DNA of 64,000 bases from Tetradesmus obliquus (taxonomy: Eukaryota > Chlorophyta > Chlorophyceae > Sphaeropleales > Scenedesmaceae), in NCBI GenBank assembly GCA_030272155.1, contig CP126191.1, positions 10,845,001 to 10,909,000 of the forward strand. The letters are read 5' to 3'. Position 1 is the stretch's first letter, and each line of letters opens with the position of its first letter. A program made the position numbers and the translations under genes. A model generated the notes under the pieces. The model saw nothing but the letters and a program-made list of their open reading frames with translations. It made no database searches and was not told where the DNA came from. Of this stretch, positions 21,680-33,150 are shown one piece after another.

Positions 21680-22470
21680 GCTTGTCCCTGCGGCTTGCGT
21701 TGCATTGCATCTGTACAGCCTCCCCTGTTATGTCTTTCATGTGCCGTTGTGTTGTGTACTGAGTTCGAAGCTACTGTGTGGTGTGTTGTCAATAAGGAGC
21801 TTCCCAGCATGGCGCCGCCTGGTGCGGTTCTCCACTTCCACCAGCAAGGATTTGCTGCAGCTGTGTTGCAGGCAGCAGCAGCAGCAGCAGCAGCGGCGGC
21901 AGCAGCAAGCAGGGAGCAACAGCAGCAACCTTGCACATGGCTGCTCGTAAAACTTGCGTTCGCAAGCAGGGCATGCGCTGGTGTTGTGCTGTGGCAGCTC
22001 TACATGCCAGGGCTGGTGTAGGGGTTGAACGCTAGTTGGGCCTCAGCAGCATAAGCAAGCACTGGCAGGTGCACAGAGATGGTTGCTGTGTTCGTCCTGG
22101 GTGCTGTCCGCATGTATATCCCTGGTTGATATGTGTGCAAGGAGGGTGTTTAAGGGGCATCAGAAAGGTGTTGGACCGAATCTGGGCACTAGGAGAAGCA
22201 AGCTGGGCATCTGCGACACTGCTGCTGTTGTGCAGATGCCACAGCAGGTTGGTGCGTTGTTCTGCATGTGCCTTATGTTGCATAACGCGGTTGTCATGCA
22301 AAGGGGCCGTACGTGATGTACTGCACGTGCACACCGTAGTTTTGCCAAGCTGGGTTGGCAATAGCGCTGAATGTGCTGTGGCATAGTTGGCCCCCAGCTC
22401 CCGCGCCGGCACAGGGTGTATGTGCGTGGTGCAGCTGTCCCCATTGCGATGTGCAGTATGCAAGCTCTCT

Positions 22471-22545
22471 GGCTCCAAGCAGATCATCATCATCATCATG
22501 TTACTCATCAAGCCATAGCATCAACGCCATCGGCTCCAAGCAGAT
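22471..22545 (-). mobile_element. 47-bp mini-element, copy B, with 14-bp target-site duplication
   Basis: The direct repeat ggctccaagcagat occurs at 22471-22484 and 22532-22545. Between them, 22485-22531 read on the minus strand is gatggcgttgatgctatggc, then ttgatgagtaac and a (ATG)n tail. It differs from copy A by one base in the 42 shared and has a longer tail. Both copies start at nearly the same base, which argues for a discrete unit rather than random 5' truncation. Confidence 0.7.
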
Positions 22546-23049
22546 GGATGTGTGAATTGTGTTGTCTTGTGTCAGGGGATTGCCCCAATCATTATAGGTT
22601 GCGTCCCTGAAATCTGGCATTGCATAATGTGAGAGAGCTTTACCCTGCCATGGGGCAGCGGTTGCCAGGGTTGTCGACAAAAGCAGTGTATTGATGATAG
22701 TGGTGGCACGCTGCATGCGTCTGGTTGGTGCCACAAAGCAGTGCTGACAAGCATGACACAGCGTTGTCTGGGCTGTGGTTTTAGCCACGAACCTGAGGTA
22801 ACAGCTTGTTACCTGCGGCATTGTAATCCAGCAGGTTGACATATGTAAAATGACGAATTCTATACAAAGCCAGGATACCGAAGTACGCTGGTCATGCACA
22901 GCTGCGCACCTTCAAGCAATGTAGGCTGAAGGCAAAGCCGAACGTCTGTATTACAGCATAGATTGCTCGTTCCAGACCCTCAGCTTTTCGTTGATCTGTT
23001 TGCCGCTGCAGCCTAAGGAGGGCTGGACCGCTGCAGATCTGCAGCTCAG

Positions 23050-23121
23050 CTCAGATACTGGCAGTATGCGGAGCTCAGATACTGACAGTATGCGGAGCTC
23101 AGATTCTGGCAGTATGCGGAT
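23050..23121. repeat. 24-bp tandem repeat, three copies
   Basis: Three units of 24 bp starting ctcagatactggcagtatgc, with two substitutions among them. The length is a multiple of three and the frame is open, but no surrounding gene is recognisable. Confidence 0.85.
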
Positions 23122-24749
23122 CCGCTCCAGAGCGGCTTTCAGGAGCTGTTGCAGCTTATGCCAGCACCCTGCCGCTGCGGCACGTTTGCCTCCTGTTAAA
23201 AGCAGGATGGCGCTGCTGTGTTGAGTGCTTGAACATGGCGTTTTGATGCAGCGAGCAGTAGCTGTGTCTAGGCGCGGGTGCAGCGCAGAGCAGAGGGCCC
23301 TCCCCGGGATCCCCGGAGGGGCGTAATCAGGAGCTGTGGTGACGGACTGAGACTCTCGCCGCCCCCTTCAAACCACCACTGCATGCAGAAAACACGTACA
23401 AAATTCACCTTATTGTTCAGCTTGCAGCCGACTTGCGTCGCATCGCATTGGCAAGCCGGTTACACCAGGCCTGTCACATGTGCAGCATACAGAGGCGTCA
23501 CCGGGCACAGCAGCAGCTACCGTAACTTGTGAATTTACTCAGTTGAACCAGGCTTTATTTGTCTTCATCTGATTACTTCTCAGCAGTTCCGCTGAACTTC
23601 TAAATGCATCAGCAGCGGATCATGATAGCCTTAGGTGTGTTGCAATACCCCCATCTTGACTTAACGTAGCAACAGACATGCCAGCAATGAGTGAGGTTAG
23701 GCCAGAAGCGGGCAGGCTACGCGTGTGCCGCGCACACAGCAGCCGCCAGAGCAGTGACAGCTCAGCATTCTCAGCTGAGCAGCACACAGCACACATCCCA
23801 AACAGTACTGACATGCTGGCATGTAGTCAAGCAAAGGCAAATGACAGCCCATCAATGGAGTATCAAGGGTGGGTGGGAGGGAAACGCGCATGCACGAACG
23901 TTGCTGCCGTACAATCAAACAGCTGGCATTCAAGCCAAGCTGCATCTTCTTTAATAGAGCGACATCACACTACCATGCACTTGAACCCTGATGACAACAG
24001 CCTAGTTAAACTAACACCTGTCAGTCCTCATGATCCCTGCAGCACAAATCGTGCTTACCAGTGGCATACTTGCTTCAGCGGACCCCATGAATGAACATAG
24101 AGTTACACTGGATAGAAGATAGTGGATGTTTCTAATAGTTGCTGTCCGGGCTGCAGCGAACACCAACGCAGTGCGTTGCTGCTTGGTCTGCCTTTTTGTT
24201 ATCCCGGCTGTGCTTGCTGCGTGCCCTGCAGGTATACTACGTAGTGCCCGCTGCGGATAAGGTGAAAACTCCATTTGACGCCGGCTGTGCTTGAACAGCT
24301 GCTGAACCACAGGTGTGCCTGCCAGGCAATGCTGCTGCGGCACTTTATTCATGGCGCCGCAGACCTGCTGCACTCAGCAACTGCTGTCTGCTCCGCTGGT
24401 TTTGGTGCTGGAGACGTTGGATCTGGTCGCCCTAATTCAATACATTGACTGTCACCGCACACAGCTGTGCAGCATGCTGCTGTCTGGCACACTAAGCTCG
24501 CCAGGCTTGCCTAGCCTGATAGAATCCAAACATCCTTGTTGAGGACTTCAAGTTCGTCTAAGGCTCCTTACGTACCGCTGCCTGGGTCGCTGACAACCAC
24601 TTGCTTGTGTACAATTGCCATGACCAGCCGATAGCTCCACCACAGCTTGCATGAGTATCCATGATCAGCTGCAGGCAGTTGTGCTGATCAATGCGAGATT
24701 CCTCGAAGGGCACTTGTAGGCAAGAGCAACACACAAGGCACGCCAGTGA

Positions 24750-27700
24750 TCGAAAAAACCATGCATTTCAAATAGATAAATCAAATTAACATGCATACAG
24801 CTAGCTCCTGACATCGTCAGCTGGGTGGTCAAAGCGCAGAGACGTACCTGCCAGGCTGGTGGGCGGGGAAACTCATGTGATGGAAAATCCCTAGTACGAT
24901 GCGGCATGCAAGAAACTTCAATGATACTGCACTTGCTGCGGGCTTCTGTGCATTTGATATAAAGAAACCAAATTACCAGGCATATATAATGCTCCTAATA
25001 TCGTCAGCTTGGTGGTCCAAGCGCAGAGACGCACCTGGTGGGCCGGGGAAAACCCATGTGATCACAAAACCCTAGTACGATTCGGCAGGCAAGAAGCTTA
25101 ATGATACTGCACTTGCTGTGGGCTCCTGTGCATTTCAAATAGAGAAGCCAAATAACCAGGCATATATAATGCTTCTGACATCGTCAGCTGGGTGGTCACA
25201 GCGCAGAGACGTACCTGGTGGGCCGGTGAAACTCCGGTGATCGAAAACCTCCATAGTGCGATTTGGCAGGCATACAGCTCAAATGATACTGCACTAGCTG
25301 TTGTCTTCTATTAATTTCAAACGGAGAAACCAAAGTAACAGGCATATGTCATGCTCCAGACATCGTCAGCTGGGTAGTTTGAGCACAGTGACACGGGAGA
25401 ACAGCTCCAATGATACTGAACTTGCTGCGGGCGTCTGTGCATTTCAAACAGAAAAACCAAAGTAACAGGCATATATCATGCTCCAGACATCGTCAGCTGG
25501 GTAGTCTAAGCACAGTGACGCGCCCGGTGGCCGGGGAAAACTCCGGTGATTGAAAAACCCTAGTGCGATTCGGCGGGCGTACAGCTCCAATGATACTGCA
25601 GTCGCTGTGGGCTTCTGTGCATTTCAAATAGATAAATCAAAACAACAGGCATATAGCATGCTCATGACATCGTCAGCTAGGTGGTTGAAGCGCTGCAACA
25701 CACCTGGTGGGCAGGAGGAAACTCCGGTGATCGAAAACCTGCATAGTGCGATTTGGCAGGCATACAACTCAAATGATACTGCACTAGCTGGTGTCTTCTG
25801 TGCATTTAAAATAGATAAATCAAAATTACAGGCATATAGCATGCTCCTGACATCGTCAGTTTAATGGCTGAAGCGCTGCGACGCCCCTGGTGGCCCGGGG
25901 AAAACTCCGGTGATCGACTAACTGTACATCACCCCTAGTGGGATTCGGCGGGAGAACAGTTCCAATGATACTGAACTTGCTGCGGGCGTCTGTGCATTTG
26001 AAACAGAAAAACCAAAGTAACAGGCATATATCATGTTTCAGAAGCACAGTGACGCGCCCGGTGGCCGGGGAAAACTCCGGTGATTGGAAAACCCTAGTGC
26101 GATTCGGCGGGCGTACAGCTCCAATGATACTGCAGTCGCTGTGGGCTTCTGTGCATTTCAAATAGATAAATCAAAACAACAGGCATATAGCATGCTCATG
26201 ACATCGTCAGCTAGGTGGTTGAAGCGCTGCAACACACCTGGTGGGCAGGGGAAAACTCCGGTGATCGAAAACCTGCATAGTGCGATTTGGCAGGCATACA
26301 ACTCAAATGATACTGCACTAGCTGGTGTCTTCTGTGCATTTAAAATAGATAAATCAAAATTACAGGCATATAGCATGCTCCTGACATCGTCAGTTTCATG
26401 GCTGAAGCGCTTTGACGCCCCTGGTGGGCCGAGGAAAACCCCCGGTGATTGACTAACTGTAAATAAACCCTAGTGGGATTCGGCGGGAGAACAGCTCCAA
26501 TGATACTGAACTTGCTGCGGGCGTCTGTGCATTTGAAACAAAAAAACCAAAGTAACAGGCATATATCATGCTCCAGACATCGTCAGCAGAGTAGTCTAAG
26601 CACAGTGACGCGCCCGGTGGGCTGGGGAAAACTCCGGTGATCAAAAACCTCCATAGTGCGATTTGGCAGGCATACAGCTCTAATGATACTGCACTAGCTG
26701 GTGTCTTCTGTGCCTGTCAAATAGATAAATCAAAAATACAGTCATATAGCATGCTCCTGACATCGTCAGCTAAATGGCTGAAGCGCTGCGACGCCCCTGG
26801 TGGGCCTGGGAAAACTCCGGTGATCGACTAACTGTACATAACCCCTAGTGGGATTCGGCTGGAGAACAGCTCCAATGATACTGAACTTGCTGCGGGCGTC
26901 TGTGCATTTCAAACAGAAAAACCAAATAAACAGGCATATATCATGCTCCAGACATCGTCAGCTGGGTAGTCTAAGCACAGTGACGCGCCCGGTGGGCCGG
27001 GGAAAACTCCGGTGATCGGAAAACCCTAGTGCGATTTGGCGGGCGTACAGCTCTAATGATACTGCACTAGCTGGTGTCTTCTGTGCCTATCAAATAGATA
27101 AATCAAAATTAAAGGCATATAGCATGCTCATAACATCGTCAGCTAGGTGGTTGAAGCGCTGCAACACACCTGGTGGGCAGGAGAAAACTCCGGTGATCGA
27201 AAACCTGCATAGTGCGATTTGGCAGGCATACAGCTCAAATCATACTGCACTAGCTGGTGTCTTCTGTGCCTGTCAAATAGATAGATCAAAAATAAAGGCA
27301 TATAGCATGCTCCTCACATCGTCAGCTAAATGGCTGAAGCGCTGCGACGCCCCTGGTGGGCCGGGGAAAACCCCGGTGATCGACTAACTGTACATCACCC
27401 CTAGTGGGATTCGGCGGGAGAACAGCTCCAATGATACTGAACTTGCTGCGGGCGTCTGTGCATTTCAAACAGAAAAACCAAAGTAACAGGCATATATCAT
27501 GCTCCAGACATCGTCAGCAGAGTAGTCTAAGCACAGTGACGCGCCCGGTGGGCTGGGGAAAACTCCGGTGATCAAAAACCTCCATAGTGCGATTTGGCAG
27601 GCATACAGCTCAAATGATACTGCAGTCGCTGTGGGCTTCTGTGCATTTCAAATAGATAAATCAAAATTACAGGCATTTAGCATGCTCATGACATCGTCAG

Positions 27701-30700
27701 CCAGGGTTGTTGAAGCGCTGCAACACACCTGGTGGGCAGGGGAAAACTCCGGTGATCGAAAACCTGCATAGTGCGATTTGGCAGGCATACAACTCAAATG
27801 ATACTGCACTAGCTGGTGTCTTCTGTGCATGTAAAATAGATAGATCAAAAATAAAGGCATATAGCATGCTCCTGACATCGTCAGCTAAATGGCTGAAGCG
27901 CTGCGACGCCCCTGGTGGGCCTAGGAAAACCCCTGTGATCGACTAACTGTACATAACCCCTAGTGGGATTCGGCTGGAGAACAGCTCCAATGATACTGAA
28001 CTTGCTGCGGGCGTCTGTGCATTTCAAACAGAAAAACCAAAGTAACAGGCATATATCATGCTCCAGACATCGTCAGCTGGGTAGTCTAAGCACAGTGACG
28101 CGCCCGGTGGGCCGGGGAAAACTCCGGTGATCGGAAAACCCTAGTGCGATTCGGCGGGCGTACAGCTCCAATGATACTGCAGTCGCTGTGGGCTTCTGTG
28201 CATTTCAAATAGATAAATCAAAATTAAAGGCATACAGCATGCTCATAACATCGTCAGCTAGGTTGTTGAAGCGCTGCAACAAACCTGGTGGGCAGGGGAA
28301 AACTCCGGTGATCGAAAACCTGCATAGTGCGATTTGGCAGGCATACAGCTCAAATCATACTGCACTAGCTGGTGTCTTCTGTGCCTGTCAAATAGATAGA
28401 TCAAAAATAAAGGCATATAGCATGCTCCTGACAAATGGCTGAAGCGCTGCGACGCCCCTGGTGGGCCGGGGAAAACCCCGGTGATCGACTAACTGTACAT
28501 CACCCCTAGTGGGATTCGGCGGGAGAACAGCTCCAATGATACTGAACTTGCTGCGGGCGTCTGTGCATTTCAAACAGAAAAACCAAAGTAACAGGCATAT
28601 ATCATGCTCCAGACATCGTCAGCAGAGTAGTCTAAGCACAATGACGCGCCCGGTGGGCTGGGGAAAACTCCGGTGATCAAAAACTTCCATAGTGCGATTT
28701 GGCAGGCATACAGCTCTAATGATACTGCACTAGCTGGTGTCTTCTGTGCCTGTCAAATAGATAAATCAAAAATACAGTCATATAGCATGCTCCTGATATC
28801 GTCAGCTAAATGGCTGAAGCGCTGCGACGCCCCTGGTGGGCCGGGGAAAACCCCGGTGATCGACTAACTGTACATAACCCCTAGTGGGATTCGGCTGGAG
28901 AACAGCTCCAATGATACTGAACTTGCTGCGGGCGTCTGTGCATTTCAAACAGAAAAACCAAAGTAACAGGCATATATCATGCTCCAGACATCGTCAGCTG
29001 GGTAGTCTAAGCACAGTGACGCGCCCGGTGGGCCGGGAAAACTCCGGTGATCGGAAAACCCTAGTGCGATTCGGCGGGCGTACAGCTCCAATGATACTGC
29101 AGTCGCTGTGGGCTTCTGTGCATTTCAAATAGATAAATCAAAATTAAAGGCATATAGCATGCTCATAACATCGTCAGCTAGTTGGTTGAAGCGCTGCAAC
29201 ACACCTGGTGGGCAGGAGAAAACTCCGGTGATCGAAAACCTGCATAGTGCGATTTGGCAGGCATACAGCTCAAATCATACTGCACTAGCTGGTGTCTTCT
29301 GTGCCTGTCAAATAGATAGATCAAAAATAAAGGCATATAGCATGCTCCTGAAATCGTCAGCTAAATGGCTGAAGCGCTGCGACGCCCCTGGTGGGCCGGG
29401 GAAAACCCCGGTGATCGACTAACTGTACATCACCCCTAGTGGGATTCGGCGGGAGAACAGCTCCAATGATACTGAACTTGCTGCGGGCGTCTGTGCATTT
29501 GTAACAGAAAAACCAAAGTAACAGGCATATATCATGCTCCAGACATCGTCAGCAGAGTAGTCTAAGCACAGTGAAGCGCCCGGTGGGCTGGGGAAAACTC
29601 CGGTGATCAAAAACCTCCATAGTGCGATTTGGCAGGCATACAGCTCTAATGATACTGCACTAGCTGGTGTATTCTGTGCCTGTCAAATAGATAAATCAAA
29701 AATAAAGGCATATAGCATGCTCCTGACATCGTCAGCTAAATGGCTGAAGCGCTGCGACGCCCCTGGTGGGCCTGGGAAAACCCCGGTGATCGACTAACTG
29801 TACATAACCCCTAGTGGGATTCGGCTGGAGAACAGCTCCAATGATACTGAACTTGCTGCGGGCGTCTGTGCATTTCAAACAGAAAAACCAAAGTAACAGG
29901 CATATATCATGCTCCAGACATCGTCAGCTGGGTAGTCTAAGCACAGTGACGCGCCCGGTGGGCCGGGGAAAACTCCGGTGATCGGAAAACCCTAGTGCGA
30001 TTCGGCGGGCGTACAGCTCCAATGATACTGCAGTCGCTGTGGGCTTCTGTGCTTTTCAAATAGATAAATCAAAATTACAGGCATATAGCATGCTTATGAC
30101 ATCGTCAGCTAGGTGGTTGAAGCGCTGCAACACACCTGGTGGGCAGGGGAAAACTCCGGTGATCGAAAACCTGCATAGTGCGATTTGGCAGGCATACAGC
30201 TCAAATCATACTGCATTAGCTGGTGTCTTCTGTGCCTGTCAAATAGATAGATCAAAAATAAAGGCATATAGCATGCTCCTGACATCGTCAGCTAAATGGC
30301 TGAAGCGCTGCGACGCCCCTGGTGGGCCGGGGAAAACCCCGGTGATCGACTACCTGTACATCACCCCTAGTGGGATTCGGCGGGAGAACAGCTCCAATGA
30401 TACTGAACTTGCTGCGGGCGTCTGTGCATTTCAAACAGAAAAACCAAAGTAACAGGCATATATCATGCTCCAGACATCGTCAGCAGAGTAGTCTAAGCAC
30501 AGTGACGCGCCCGGTGGGCTGGGGAAAACTCCGGTGATCAAAAACTTCCATAGTGCGATTTGGCAGGCATACAGCTCTAATGATACTGCACTAGCTGGTG
30601 TCTTCTGTGCCTGTCAAATAGATAAATCAAAAATACAGTCATATAGCATGCTCCTGACATCATCAGCTAAATGGCTGAAGCGCTGCGACGCCCCTGGTGG

Positions 30701-33150
30701 GCCTGGGAAAACCCCGGTGATCGACTAACTGTACATAACCCCTAGTGGGATTCGGCTGGAGAACAGCTCCAATGATACTGAACTTGATGCGGGCGTCTGT
30801 GCATTTCAAACAGAAAAACCAAAGTAACAGGCATATATCATGCTCCAGACATAGTCAGCTGGGTAGTCTAAGCACAGTGACGCGCCCGGTGGGCCGGGGA
30901 AGACTCCGGTGATCGAAAAACCCTAGTGCGATTCGGCGGGCGTACAGCTCCAATGATCCTGCAGTCGCTGTGGGCTTCTGTGCATTTCAAATAGATAAAT
31001 CAAAATTACAGGCATATAGCATGCTCATGACATCGTCAGCTAGGTTGTTGAAGCGCTGCAACACACCTGGTGGGCAGGGGAAAACTCCTGTGATCGAAAA
31101 CCTGCATAGTGCGATTTGGCAGGCATACAGCTCAAATCATACTGCACTAGCTGGTGTCTTCTGTGCCTGTCAAATAGATAGATCAAAAATAAAGGCATAT
31201 AGCATGCTCCTGACATCGTCAGCTAAATGGCTGAAGCGCTGCGACGCCCCTGGTGGGCCGGGGAAAACCCCGGTGATCGACTACCTGTACATCACCCCTA
31301 GTGGGATTCGGCGGGAGAACAACTCCAATGATACTGAACTTGCTGCGGGCGTCTGTGCATTTCAAACAGAAAAACCAAAGTAACAGGCATATATCATGCT
31401 CCAGACATCGTCAGCAGAGTAGTCTAAGCACAGTGACGCGCCCGGTGGGCTGGGGAAAACTCCGGTGATCAAAAACTTCCATAGTGCGATTTGGCAGGCA
31501 TACAGCTCTAATGATACTGCACTAGCTGGTGTCTTCTGTGCCTGTCAAATAGATAAATCAAAAATACAGTCATATAGCATGCTCCTGACATCGTCAGCTA
31601 AATGGCTGAAGCGCTGCGACGCCCCTGGTGGGCCTGGGAAAACCCCGGTGATCGACTAACTGTACATAACCCCTAGTGGGATTCGGCTGGAGAACAGCTC
31701 CAATGATACTGAACTTGCTGCGGGCGTCTGTGCATTTCAAACAGAAAAACCAAAGTAACAGGCATATATCATGCTCCAGACATAGTCAGCTGGGTAGTCT
31801 AAGCACAGTGACGCGCCCAGTGGGCCGGGGAAGACTCCGGTGATCGAAAAACCCGTGTGCGATTTGGCGGGCGTACAGCTCCAATGATACTGCAGTCGCT
31901 GTGGGCTTCTGTGCATTTCAAATAGATAAATCAAAATTACAGGCATATAGCATGCTCATGACATCGTCAGCTAGGTTGTTGAAGCGCTGCAACACACCTG
32001 GTGGGCAGGGGAAAACTCCTGTGATCGAAAACCTGCATAGTGCGATTTGGCAGGCATACAGCTCAAATCATACTGCACTAGCTGGTGTCTTCTGTGCCTG
32101 TCAAATAGATAGATCAAAAATAAAGGCATATAGCATGCTCCTGACATCGTCAGCTAAATGGCTGAAGCGCTGCGACGCCCCTGGTGGGCCGGGGAAAACC
32201 CCGGTGATCGACTACCTGTACATCACCCCTAGTGGGATTCGGCGGGAGAACAACTCCAATGATACTGAACTTGCTGCGGGCGTCTGTGCATTTCAAACAG
32301 AAAAACCAAAGTAACAGGCATATATCATGCTCCAGACATCGTCAGCAGAGTAGTCTAAGCACAGTGACGCGCCCGGTGGGCTGGGGAAAACTCCGGTGAT
32401 CAAAAACTTCCATAGTGCGATTTGGCAGGCATACAGCTCTAATGATACTGCACTAGCTGGTGTCTTCTGTGCCTGTCAAATAGATAAATCAAAAATACAG
32501 TCATATAGCATGCTCCTGACATCGTCAGCTAAATGGCTGAAGCGCTGCGACGCCCCTGGTGGGCCTGGGAAAACCCCGGTGATCGACTAACTGTACATAA
32601 CCCCTAGTGGGATTCGGCTGGAGAACAGCTCCAATGATACTGAACTTGCTGCGGGCGTCTGTGCATTTCAAACAGAAAAACCAAAGTAACAGGCATATAT
32701 CATGCTCCAGACATAGTCAGCTGGGTAGTCTAAGCACAGTGACGCGCCCAGTGGGCCGGGGAAGACTCCGGTGATCGAAAAACCCGTGTGCGATTTGGCG
32801 GGCGTACAGCTCCAATGATACTGCAGTCGCTGTGGGCTTCTGTGCTTTTCAAATAGATAAATCAAAATTACAGGCATATAGCATGCTCATAACATCGTCA
32901 GCTAGTTGGTTGAAGCGCTGCAACACACCTGGTGGGCAGGAGAAAACTCCGGTGATCGAAAACCTGCATAGTGCGATTTGGCAGGCATACAGCTCAAATC
33001 ATACTGCACTAGCTGGTGTCTTCTGTGCCTGTCAAATAGATAGATCAAAAATAAAGGCATATAGCATGCTCCTGACATCGTCAGCTAAATGGCTGAAGCG
33101 CTGCGACGCCCCTGGTGGGCCGGGGAAAACCCCGGTGATCGACTAACTGT
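24750..33150. repeat. Satellite array, segment 1 (about 45 monomers)
   Basis: Head-to-tail monomers of about 180-192 bp share anchors ggtgatc, tgatactg, gcatatagcatgctc, gacatcgtcagct and ggggaaaac. The left edge (24,750 to about 25,540) is the most diverged part, with spacings of 187, 180, 182 and 127 bp between the tcgtcag anchors. From about 25,500 the array settles into three monomer classes, and from about 28,200 into five-monomer repeats of 931 bp (matching points at 30039, 30970, 31901 and 32832; the unit before has small deletions totalling 11 bp). All monomers point the same way. Runs of open codons are read in many monomers, but stops recur at the same junction and no splice or start logic supports a gene. 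Confidence 0.95.

Larger units (their letters stand above)
21680..24749. other. Gene-poor transition zone before the satellite array
   Basis: Three kilobases with no supported gene. The first few hundred bases are presumably the 3' UTR of the rhomboid-like gene and include a CAG run at about 21871-21910. TGTAA words occur at 22822-22826 and 22845-22849. The zone also holds mini-element copy B and a 24-bp tandem repeat. Open frames of 60-140 codons on both strands show no recognisable motif. Confidence 0.5.
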
